DNA of 34,702 bases. Source: Chryseobacterium koreense CCUG 49689. Lineage in GTDB: Bacteria; Bacteroidota; Bacteroidia; Flavobacteriales; Weeksellaceae. Positions 25,248 to 31,699 of this stretch are shown piece by piece. The notes beneath the pieces are model-generated. The model had not been told where the DNA came from and made no database searches. It saw only the letters and a program-made list of their open reading frames with translations. Each line of letters starts with the position of its first letter. The first letter of the stretch is position 1. Location: the NCBI RefSeq assembly GCF_001045435.1, contig NZ_LFNG01000020.1, positions 1 through 34,702 of the forward strand. The letters run 5' to 3'. The position numbers were made by a program, and so were the translations under genes.

Positions 25248-25538
25248 ATGAAAATTAAAGTTCAGTCAATTGGATTGACCCCACATGCGCCATTAGAAGA
25301 ATATTTGGAAAAAAAATTAAGCAAACTCGAAACATTTTATGATAAGATCCATGGAGTCCAAGTATTCTTAAAAGTTGAGAATTCTACTGATAAAGAAAAT
25401 AAAACCGCTGAAATAAAACTGGAAGTTCCGGGAGACGATATCGTGGTCAAAAAGACTTCGGGATCTTTTGAAGAAAGTATTGATTTATGCGCTGATACTG
25501 CTAAAAAGCTGCTAATCAAGAAAAAAGAACTGGCTTAA
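25248..25538 (+). CDS. hpf: Short-form ribosome hibernation promoting factor
   Basis: A 96-residue short HPF/RaiA. It starts MKIKVQSIGLTPHAPLEEYL, with the family phrases KLSKLETFYDKI and AEIKLEVPGDDIVV, and ends in a helix (SIDLCADTAKKLLIKKKE). It binds the 30S subunit in stationary phase and promotes inactive ribosomes. It lies 3 bp after xer and is surely in the same operon. The xer-hpf-tRNA order seems conserved in flavobacteria (from memory). Confidence 0.94.
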   Translation: MKIKVQSIGLTPHAPLEEYLEKKLSKLETFYDKIHGVQVFLKVENSTDKENKTAEIKLEVPGDDIVVKKTSGSFEESIDLCADTAKKLLIKKKELA

Positions 25539-25568
25539 AAAATAATCTTAAAATTTTTTAAAATTTAT

Positions 25569-25600
25569 TTGTAGATTTCAAAAAAACAACCTTATATTTG
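25569..25600 (+). promoter_or_regulatory. Promoter of the tRNA cluster
   Basis: TTG (25569-25571), a 21-bp spacer and TATATTTG (25593-25600), 42 nt upstream of the first tRNA. Confidence 0.65.
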
Positions 25601-25642
25601 CACTCGCAAAAAGAGATAAGAAGTTCCTTTGAAATCTATTTT

Positions 25643-25716
25643 GCCTCCTTAGCTCAGTTGGCCAGAGCACGTGATTTGTAATCTCGGGGTCGTGGGTTCG
25701 AATCCCTCAGGAGGCT
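25643..25716 (+). tRNA. tRNA-Thr (anticodon TGT)
   Basis: GCCTCCT pairs with AGGAGGC in the acceptor stem, with a D arm (GCTCAGTTGGCCAGAGC) and a T arm with GGTTCGAATCC. The anticodon loop is TT-TGT-AA (anticodon 25677-25679), reading ACA. The anticodon stem CGTGA/TCTCG has a central T-T mismatch. CCA is not encoded. Confidence 0.95.
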
Positions 25717-25731
25717 CATTTTTGTAAAATT

Positions 25732-25814
25732 GGGGAGATTCCAGAGTGGCCAAATGGATCAGACTGTAACTCTGCTGTCTTACGACTTCGCAGGTTCGAA
25801 TCCTGCTCTCCCCA
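25732..25814 (+). tRNA. tRNA-Tyr (anticodon GTA)
   Basis: An 83-nt class II tRNA with a long variable arm. Acceptor stem GGGGAGA/TCTCCCC; anticodon GTA at 25766-25768 in the loop C-T-GTA-A-C; T arm GCAGGTTCGAATCCTGC. CCA is not encoded. Confidence 0.96.
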
Positions 25815-25834
25815 CATTTTATAAAAAAAAGTCT

Positions 25835-25864
25835 TTGCAAATCGAAAAATAAGTTTTAAATTTG
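25835..25864 (+). promoter_or_regulatory. Second promoter, upstream of tRNA-Gly
   Basis: TTG (25835-25837), a 19-bp spacer and TAAATTTG (25857-25864), 34 nt before tRNA-Gly. The tRNA pairs may therefore form two units. Confidence 0.7.
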
Positions 25865-25898
25865 CAGACCGTTTACCAACAAATTTTGTAAACAAAAT

Positions 25899-25971
25899 GC
25901 GGAAGTAGCTCAGTTGGTAGAGCGTCAGCCTTCCAAGCTGAATGTCGCGAGTTCGACCCTCGTCTTCCGCT
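25899..25971 (+). tRNA. tRNA-Gly (anticodon TCC)
   Basis: Acceptor stem GCGGAAG/CTTCCGC; anticodon stem TCAGC/GCTGA with loop CT-TCC-AA (anticodon 25932-25934); T arm GAGTTCGACCCTC. It reads GGA and GGG. CCA is not encoded. Confidence 0.96.
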
Positions 25972-25976
25972 CAAAG

Positions 25977-26013
25977 AAATCACAACCAACAAAGCGGATT
26001 GTGATTTTTTTTT
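25977..26013 (+). terminator. Terminator between tRNA-Gly and tRNA-Thr(GGT)
   Basis: AAATCACAA (25977-25985) pairs with TTGTGATTT (25999-26007), 9 bp, followed by a long T-run. It ends only 10 nt before the next tRNA gene, which must rely on readthrough or an unseen promoter. Confidence 0.8.
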
Positions 26014-26022
26014 AGAATTTTT

Positions 26023-26094
26023 GCCGACTTAGCTCAGGGGTAGAGCGCTTCCTTGGTAAGGAAGAGGTCGTGAGTTCAAATCTCATAGTTGGCT
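26023..26094 (+). tRNA. tRNA-Thr (anticodon GGT)
   Basis: Acceptor stem GCCGACT/AGTTGGC (one G-T pair); anticodon stem CTTCC/GGAAG with loop TT-GGT-AA (anticodon 26055-26057), reading ACC and ACT; T arm GTGAGTTCAAATCTCAT. The gene is intact. Its 3' portion and downstream terminator are partly repeated at 26243-26330. Confidence 0.96.
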
Positions 26095-26102
26095 CTATTT
26101 GA

Positions 26103-26131
26103 AATCTCCTGATTTATCGGGGGATTTTTTT
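26103..26131 (+). terminator. Terminator after tRNA-Thr(GGT)
   Basis: AATCTCC (26103-26109) pairs with GGGGATT (26120-26126), with one G-T pair, followed by a T-run. A diverged copy follows the tRNA remnant. Confidence 0.75.
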
Positions 26132-26242
26132 GTTGAGAATTTTTGGCAATTTGTCGGACCCTCCATAAGCTGGATGGGCCCAACGCCAAAACTTGTGGAC
26201 TGTTTCTTTAGAAAAATTTTGTTTGAGTGGTAATTGAGGAAG

Positions 26243-26330
26243 CAGTCGTGAGTTCCCTGCCTGACTGCCGGCAGGAAATCTCATAGTTGGCTCTATTTAA
26301 AATCTGTCGATTTATCGGGGGATTTTTTTT
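26243..26330 (+). pseudogene. tRNA-Thr 3' remnant interrupted by a palindrome, with duplicated terminator
   Basis: CAGTCGTGAGTTC (26243-26255) and AAATCTCATAGTTGGCTCTA (26276-26295) reproduce the 3' end of the intact tRNA-Thr(GGT), but a 20-bp palindromic insert with CCTGCC and GGCAGG arms (26256-26275) splits the T loop. A diverged copy of the tRNA terminator follows (26299-26330). The segment lacks the 5' half. This is what remains of an integration site or a tandem duplication at the left edge of the mobile element. Confidence 0.85.
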
Positions 26331-26603
26331 TGATTTTTCTCTAAAAAAGATTAATAAAAAGCAAAGATAAGCAAAACGGTTAAACCCTTTGCTATACAAC
26401 GCTTTATAAAATAGTAGTCTTAAATTGGAAGTCCGTGTCTGTATGATTTTAGGCTTAAATTGACAAGGTTAGGTTACTAATTCGTTACCTGTTGATACAG
26501 GTAACGGTATGTCTTAACAAGTTATATTTCAGTGTTTTGCACCCTTTTTTACGTTTCCTTGTAACTCAATGTAATTTAATTTTAAACATTAAACATTGGA
26601 GTT
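26331..26603. other. Left-end region of the mobile element upstream of the integrase
   Basis: No gene is seen. It contains a perfect dyad GTTACCTG (26484-26491) / CAGGTAAC (26498-26505), a candidate integrase or regulator binding site, and AT-rich sequence up to the integrase ATG. The exact element boundary cannot be fixed by eye. Confidence 0.5.
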
Positions 26604-27857
26604 ATGGAACAGGCAAAAAAATCGACGTTCAAACTACTTTTCTATTTGAAAAAGAACGAACCGAAAAAGAACGGTAATGCCCCGATTATGGCACGTATTA
26701 CCATTGACGGAGTTGCTAAAACTTTGGGAACAAAGTTAGAAATTAATGCAGATAATTGGGATTTAAAATTCGGGAGAGTTTTGGGCAAGAGTACCCAGGC
26801 ATTAAGCATCAACCAAAAATTAGATAACATACGTGGGCGTATCGACAAGATTTATGAAGATATGCTGAAACACGAGGGTTTTGCTACCGCCCAAAAAGTA
26901 AAGCTCTCCTTTTTAGGTGTGGGTGTAATGGACGATGCTATACTGAAAGTTTTCAACGACCAAAATGAGGAATTTAAAAAATTGGTCGAAAAGGAAGAAC
27001 GCTCACAAAGCACCTACAACAAGTATATCACGGTTTACAATCATCTTACCACGTTTATAAAGGAACGCTATCATCGTAATGATATGGCTTTTCGGGAATT
27101 GACCAACGATTTTATCCGTGAGTTTGATTTTTACCTACGGTACGATTTACAGTCGTCGCATAATACGGTTTGGGTGTACACGATGCCTGTATTAGCCCTT
27201 GTCGAACTGGCTATCAAAAAAGGGCTGATACGTGATAATCCGTTTGAAGATTACGAAATCAGTATGGAGGAAACCGACAGAGGTTACATACTGAAAGAAG
27301 ATGTCGAAAAGCTAATGATGTGCGAACCTCCGCACAAACGGTATGAGGTAGTAAAAGACCTGTTTATTTTCAGTTGTTTTACCGGACTTGCTTATGCAGA
27401 TATTAAAAAGCTGAAAAGGAACAATATTCAGTCATTCTTTGACGGTCATCAATGGATTATCAGTAGGAGAAAGAAATCTGATATTGCTTCCAATGTTCGG
27501 TTAATGGAAATACCCAAACGCATCATTGAAAAATATTTGGGTACGACCCGCAATGAATTTATTTTTCCTGTTCCGACCAATACGACCTGTAATAGACACG
27601 TTACTAAACTGATTGAAAAAGCGGAAATTATTACGGAGCAAAAAGTAACTTTCCACACGGCAAGACATACTTTCGGAACAATGTTTTTGACCGAGGGCGT
27701 ACCGCTTGAAAGTTTAAGCAAAATGATGGGGCATAAAAATATTTCGACCACACAGATTTATGCAAAGATTACCAGCCAGAAAATCAGTAAGGATATGGAT
27801 TTGGTAACACCGAAATTCAAGGCAATGGAAGAAGCATTTTTAACGGTAGCTATTTAA
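26604..27857 (+). CDS. Site-specific tyrosine recombinase (integrase, IntDOT-like)
   Basis: A 417-residue integrase with an N-terminal arm-binding domain (about 5-90: TFKLLFYLKKNEPKKNGNAP region), a SAM-like core-binding domain (about 115-215) and a C-terminal catalytic domain. Catalytic residues visible are His351 and Arg354 (FHTARHTFGT), His377 (MMGHKNISTTQIYA) and Tyr386. At the usual first Arg position the sequence is FTGLAYADI, with Ala263. IntDOT-type integrases of Bacteroidota conjugative transposons likewise lack this Arg. It integrates and excises the element. Its location next to a tRNA-Thr remnant supports a mobile element. It has its own terminator. Confidence 0.94.
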   Translation: MEQAKKSTFKLLFYLKKNEPKKNGNAPIMARITIDGVAKTLGTKLEINADNWDLKFGRVLGKSTQALSINQKLDNIRGRIDKIYEDMLKHEGFATAQKVKLSFLGVGVMDDAILKVFNDQNEEFKKLVEKEERSQSTYNKYITVYNHLTTFIKERYHRNDMAFRELTNDFIREFDFYLRYDLQSSHNTVWVYTMPVLALVELAIKKGLIRDNPFEDYEISMEETDRGYILKEDVEKLMMCEPPHKRYEVVKDLFIFSCFTGLAYADIKKLKRNNIQSFFDGHQWIISRRKKSDIASNVRLMEIPKRIIEKYLGTTRNEFIFPVPTNTTCNRHVTKLIEKAEIITEQKVTFHTARHTFGTMFLTEGVPLESLSKMMGHKNISTTQIYAKITSQKISKDMDLVTPKFKAMEEAFLTVAI

Positions 27858-27879
27858 TTAAATCCAACACAACTTATAG

Positions 27880-27907
27880 AACAGAGCTTGACAGCTCTGT
27901 TTTTTTG
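27880..27907 (+). terminator. Terminator of the integrase gene
   Basis: AACAGAGCT (27880-27888) pairs with AGCTCTGTT (27893-27901), 9 bp with a 4-nt loop and a T-run. Confidence 0.92.
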
Positions 27908-28387
27908 TCCCAATTTTTTATATCCAAAGCACATTTACCTCCCTTTCCAATTTCCCCGACTGTAAAAGAGCTTTCGGCTATTTCTGAAACAGAAATTTGA
28001 AAAACGCCCTTCATCTCATTCCACTTTCCGGCATTTTTAAAATCCCTGTCAGGTGTGGCTTTAAGAGCCACACAATTAAAAAAACATTTATCAATCCAGG
28101 GAAATAGAAGTGTTATTTCCATTCACAACAGACCATTTTCTAATGCAATTTTCCCGGCTTCCACATTCTCTTTTATTCAAAGAAGCCTGTATGCACTATT
28201 GTCCCATTTCAAGAGCAAAGGTATTTCCGTGTTCTTAACGCCGCCAAAAGGTCACGCAAGTTTGAAAAAAAATCTCCACCCGTTGGGTAGTATTTTTTAT
28301 TCAAAACCTTGTGTCGGCTAAACACGAACCTTTTATGCTCGTGAAACGAAACATAGCATACTCCGGCTCTTTGGACGAATAAAAAAA
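27908..28387. other. Gene-poor region between integrase and ssb
   Basis: About 480 bp with no ORF I can support. A minus-strand 82-codon frame (27874-28122) overlaps the terminator and shows no family. A short dyad TATGCT/AGCATA lies around 28332-28360. The region could hold regulatory sites for the downstream operon. Confidence 0.45.
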
Positions 28388-28510
28388 ATGTCAGTTATGA
28401 AAATTATAAGCATTGAAAATGGTAATGAAACGAAACAGCACCTCCTCTCATTACCGAATAAATCAAAAAAAATAAATCAAATATCAATCTCTAAAAATCA
28501 ACAAAAATGA
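28388..28510 (+). CDS. Possible small ORF translationally coupled to ssb
   Basis: A 40-codon frame (MSVMKIISIENGNETKQHLL...) whose TGA overlaps the ssb ATG in ATGA. An internal ATG at 28397 would give 37 residues. The tight coupling and reasonable composition suggest a real leader gene, but no family is recognised. Confidence 0.4.
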   Translation: MSVMKIISIENGNETKQHLLSLPNKSKKINQISISKNQQK

Positions 28511-28899
28511 ACATCACAGGAAGACTGACAAGAAATGCGGAAGTACGCACATTGTCGAACGAAAAACAAGTAGTAAACTTTTCAGTAGCGGTAAACGACA
28601 GCTATCGGAACAAGCAGGGCGAACGAGTAGAGCAAACAACCTATTTCGATTGTGCCTATTGGATAACTGCAAACGTGGCAAGACTACTGACAAAAGGCAC
28701 TTTGGTAGAACTCACAGGACGAGTAAGCACAAGGGCGTGGGTAAACAAAGAGGGCGAAGCGAGAGCAGGGCTGAATTTCCATACCTCACAAATCAAACTG
28801 CACGGAGGTGGCAGGAAAGTCGAAACCGTACAAGCTACTGCACAATCTGAAAGCAACGGATTTACAGCAGAGGGAACAGAGGATGACCTACCATTCTAA
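28507..28899 (+). CDS. ssb: Single-stranded DNA-binding protein
   Basis: A 130-residue SSB. The OB fold begins MNITGRLTRNAEVRTLSNEK, with VVNFSVAVNDSYRNKQGERV, TTYFDCAYW and LTKGTLVELTGRVSTRAW. The protein ends in the acidic tip DDLPF, which recruits partner proteins. It coats ssDNA during transfer or replication. Located in the mobile element, it is the accessory copy rather than the chromosomal one. Confidence 0.95.
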   Translation: MNITGRLTRNAEVRTLSNEKQVVNFSVAVNDSYRNKQGERVEQTTYFDCAYWITANVARLLTKGTLVELTGRVSTRAWVNKEGEARAGLNFHTSQIKLHGGGRKVETVQATAQSESNGFTAEGTEDDLPF

Positions 28900-28941
28900 A
28901 ACGAGTATTCAATCATTTATTAACATCAAAATTTTATCAAA

Positions 28942-30015
28942 ATGGCACATAACATCAATTTCAACGAGAGAACAGGAAAGTACAGTTTCTTTACAGTACA
29001 GCAAAAAGCGTGGCACGGTTTGGGGCAAATCGTGGAGCAATACCCAACAAGTGCGGAAGCTATCAAACACGCAGGGTTAGATTACGAAGTCGTAAAATCT
29101 CCACTATTTACCAAAGGTTCGGGATTTATCGAAACGGCACAGGGTATTGAGTTAGGCAGTACCGAATTGGAAGTACCTAACTATTTCGCCAACATACGTA
29201 CCGATAACAATGCAGTATTAGGCGTAGTCGGTAAGGATTACCATATCGTACAAAACCGAGAAGCGTTTAATTTCTTTGATGCTATCGTAGGCGGTGGGGA
29301 CGGTATTTTATACGAAACCGCAGGAGCATTGGGCAAGGGAGAACGCATTTTTATCACAGCCAAATTACCCGACTATATCCGTGTAGGTAATGGCGATGAT
29401 GTAACGGAAAAATACATTTTCCTTACCACTTCGCACGATGGTAGCGGAAGTATTACCGCAGCGTTTACACCTATCCGTATCGTTTGCCAAAATACCTTAA
29501 ACGCTTCATTGCGGAATATGACCAATGTTGTCCGCATCAAACATACTTCGGGAGCGAAACAGCGTATTGAGAACGCTCACAAGATTATGGGATTGGCTAA
29601 CACGTTGAGCATTCAGTTAGAGGGCATTTTCAACCAATGGACAAAGGTAAAGGTAACCGACCGTGAGGTCAGAAAGCTAATTCAATTGGCACTTTGCCCG
29701 AATAAGGAAACCCTTGATTTACTCAAAAAGGGTGCGGAAGATGAAGTTTCAACCGTGTTTAAAAATGTAGTTGATGACGCTTTCGGCTATGCAATGATGA
29801 GCGACACACAGCTAATGGACACGACCAAAGGCACTTTGTTCGGAGCGTACAACGCTGTTACAGGCTACTATCAGAACGTAAAAAAATACAATAACGAAGA
29901 AGCCAAGTTACAGAATATTGTATTGGGTGGTACTGCACAACGCAAATCGCAGAAAGCATTTGAACTGTGTACCGCCTTTGCCTTAGACGGTGCAGAAATC
30001 CTAAACCTTAATTAA
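28942..30015 (+). CDS. DUF932 domain protein (phage/plasmid-like)
   Basis: A 357-residue protein of the DUF932 family, common on phages, plasmids and ICEs. It begins with the typical KAWHGLGQIVEQYPTSAEAI, and includes TPIRIVCQNTLNASLR, a family hallmark, near residue 175. Its function is unknown; it accompanies ssb and replication or partition genes in mobile elements. It follows ssb by 42 bp and is presumably in the same operon. Confidence 0.9.
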   Translation: MAHNINFNERTGKYSFFTVQQKAWHGLGQIVEQYPTSAEAIKHAGLDYEVVKSPLFTKGSGFIETAQGIELGSTELEVPNYFANIRTDNNAVLGVVGKDYHIVQNREAFNFFDAIVGGGDGILYETAGALGKGERIFITAKLPDYIRVGNGDDVTEKYIFLTTSHDGSGSITAAFTPIRIVCQNTLNASLRNMTNVVRIKHTSGAKQRIENAHKIMGLANTLSIQLEGIFNQWTKVKVTDREVRKLIQLALCPNKETLDLLKKGAEDEVSTVFKNVVDDAFGYAMMSDTQLMDTTKGTLFGAYNAVTGYYQNVKKYNNEEAKLQNIVLGGTAQRKSQKAFELCTAFALDGAEILNLN

Positions 30016-30023
30016 ATAACAAC

Positions 30024-30051
30024 AGGCTACCGCCTTAATCGGTGGTAGCCT
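30024..30051 (+). promoter_or_regulatory. Long hairpin after the DUF932 gene, without T-run
   Basis: AGGCTACCGCC (30024-30034) pairs with GGTGGTAGCCT (30041-30051), 11 bp with one G-T pair and a 6-nt loop. No T-run follows, so it may be an RNA processing, stability or partial termination element within the operon rather than a classical terminator. Confidence 0.7.
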
Positions 30052-30069
30052 ACTATAAAAACAGAAGTT

Positions 30070-30264
30070 ATGAAAGCGACAACAATAGAGGAAGCGAAAA
30101 GTCTGGCAAGAGCCAAGAGCCTTGAAAAGAAGCACAGGGACGAAAGCGTATTTATTATTTACTGCAATCGTACAGAGCATTTTTATATAGATACAGACGG
30201 TTTAGTACGCCTTTGGGAAAAGTCACACGGCTACTATGTAAATGGAGTTTACACCGCAGAATAA
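30070..30264 (+). CDS. Hypothetical protein of the mobile element (64 aa)
   Basis: A 64-residue protein: an N-terminal charged helix (MKATTIEEAKSLARAKSLEKKH) followed by a beta-rich part ending SHGYYVNGVYTAE. No family recognised. It sits between the DUF932 gene and other small ORFs on the same strand with short gaps, suggesting the same operon. Confidence 0.6.
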   Translation: MKATTIEEAKSLARAKSLEKKHRDESVFIIYCNRTEHFYIDTDGLVRLWEKSHGYYVNGVYTAE

Positions 30265-30290
30265 TTGCATAACATTTAAAAGCAGTTACA

Positions 30291-30629
30291 ATGGAAACGA
30301 AAGCAATAGCCACAAAATTTGTCAGCCACGAAGTACCCAATTTAGAAACGCTGAAAAACTCAAAGGTGTATCAGCTAAGGGAGAAACTGAACAAGGGCGA
30401 GAAGTTGAGCCGAGCCGATAAAAACTGGATTGCAGAAGCAGTAAACCGAAACGCATTTTTTAACAGGGCAATTCCCCTAATGGGTTATCGGTTTGGGTTT
30501 GAGGATATTTTAAAAACCTATGTAGTGAAGCAGTACGACAGTTGGCAGGAATACAACGCACCCGACAAAACAAGCCTACGAAGTTTCATTTATGGCAGGA
30601 TTGACAAGATAGCAGAAATAACAAATTAA
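30291..30629 (+). CDS. Conserved hypothetical protein of Bacteroidota ICEs (112 aa)
   Basis: A 112-residue protein with KLSRADKNWIAEAVNRNAFF, then GYRFGFEDILKTYVVKQYD, and a C-terminal DKTSLRSFIYGRIDKIAEI. These phrases resemble small conserved proteins of Bacteroidota conjugative elements that I have seen without assigned function. It is mostly helical, with no membrane segment. Confidence 0.75.
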   Translation: METKAIATKFVSHEVPNLETLKNSKVYQLREKLNKGEKLSRADKNWIAEAVNRNAFFNRAIPLMGYRFGFEDILKTYVVKQYDSWQEYNAPDKTSLRSFIYGRIDKIAEITN

Positions 30630-30641
30630 AAACGGATAGTA

Positions 30642-30836
30642 ATGTATATCACAGATTTAAACGGTTGCCTAATAGAAGTTACAGACCTTGACGAAGCTAT
30701 CAGAATAACCGCAGATTACAAGGAGTACAGGCACAAAGACAAAAGTTTTTCCGAGTTCGACAAAAGGCAAAAAGCTTATTGGACGGATATGTACGAGAAA
30801 CTTACAGCAATCAAAAAACAAGTAACAACACATTAA
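30642..30836 (+). CDS. Conserved small hypothetical protein (64 aa)
   Basis: A 64-residue acidic protein starting MYITDLNGCLIEVTDLDEAI and ending AYWTDMYEKLTAIKKQ. Its small size, placement 12 bp after the previous gene and 10 bp before the PRTRC E gene, and resemblance to small ICE proteins suggest it is expressed. Function unknown. Confidence 0.7.
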   Translation: MYITDLNGCLIEVTDLDEAIRITADYKEYRHKDKSFSEFDKRQKAYWTDMYEKLTAIKKQVTTH

Positions 30837-30846
30837 AATTAAGACA

Positions 30847-31446
30847 ATGAACACAAATTTTTTCAATCAGATAGCACAGTTGGATTTTACAGGTAATTTA
30901 CAACTGACAATAACCAAAGGCACGGAAAACAACCTAATCGTAACAGTATTGCTCAACAATGAGCAATGCGGAGATAGTGCAAAAAACCTCATTCCCCCTT
31001 TGACATTCAACGCCACTCCGCAGGAGTTTGACGAGGGATTTTTTGAGCAGATTACCGCACCTATTAAAACCATTTCGGGCGTAATGGTAGATATGGAAGC
31101 CTTTATGAAGCAAATGGAAATCGTCAAACTGCAATCCGAAGCGGAGAAGCAGAAAGCCGAGAAAGCTAAAAAGGAAAAGGAAGCAAAAGACAAGAAGTAC
31201 AAAGACGGTATGGCAAAGGCTGACGAGTTGGAGAAAGAGGGCAAATTCCGTGAAGCGTGGATAAAAGTACCCGACATTGCGGAGTTTCCCGAAAAGGCGG
31301 ACGAGATACGCAAACGCAAAACATCATTGTCCGACAAGTTTGCAACACCGAGCCTATTCGGTGCAATGGAAGAACCAACGGAAGAACCGCCACAAGCGGA
31401 AGAAGTTACGGCAGATTGCCCCATTGACGAAACAGAACAGTATTAA
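30847..31446 (+). CDS. PRTRC system protein E
   Basis: A 199-residue protein matching PRTRC E (TIGR03741, as recalled): N-terminal FFNQIAQLDFTGNLQLTITKG, then LTFNATPQEFDEGFFEQIT, a strongly coiled-coil Lys/Glu-rich segment at about 95-145 (EKAKKEKEAKDKKYKDGMAKA), and an acidic tail. It opens the ParB-Related, ThiF-Related Cassette, a conserved set on plasmids and ICEs whose biochemical role is not established. Genes C, F, B and ThiF follow in order. Confidence 0.88.
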   Translation: MNTNFFNQIAQLDFTGNLQLTITKGTENNLIVTVLLNNEQCGDSAKNLIPPLTFNATPQEFDEGFFEQITAPIKTISGVMVDMEAFMKQMEIVKLQSEAEKQKAEKAKKEKEAKDKKYKDGMAKADELEKEGKFREAWIKVPDIAEFPEKADEIRKRKTSLSDKFATPSLFGAMEEPTEEPPQAEEVTADCPIDETEQY

Positions 31447-31463
31447 CACCAAAATCAAAAGTT

Positions 31464-31682
31464 ATGTTATTAGCAACAGTATTACCGAGAGTTTTTATAC
31501 TTAAAGATAAAGGACAGGACATCAGACTGACCGACCCCGAAGCACGTTGGAGCGTGGAAGCCGTAATGAATTATTACGCCAATATGTACCCGATTTTGAC
31601 GACCGCAAAGGTATCAGCACCGAAGATAAAAGACGATGCGGTCGAGTACAGATTTGAAAGCGTTATGGGTACTAAAGGATAA
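31464..31682 (+). CDS. PRTRC system protein C
   Basis: A 72-residue protein matching PRTRC C: PRVFILKDKGQDIRLTDPEAR, then SVEAVMNYYANMYPILTTAKV. Very short, typical of the family. It follows E after 17 bp. The domain recalls ubiquitin-like small proteins in some reports, but that cannot be seen from the sequence alone. Confidence 0.88.
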   Translation: MLLATVLPRVFILKDKGQDIRLTDPEARWSVEAVMNYYANMYPILTTAKVSAPKIKDDAVEYRFESVMGTKG

Positions 31683-31699
31683 TTTAAAATCGTAAAACA

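Noticed and set aside
26208..26399. Minus-strand frame across the tRNA-Thr remnant
   Set aside because: It is antisense to the tRNA duplicate and terminator and shows no protein features.
27874..28122. A minus-strand frame of 82 codons after the integrase
   Set aside because: It starts in intergenic sequence and ends in the integrase terminator; no promoter or recognisable domain was seen.
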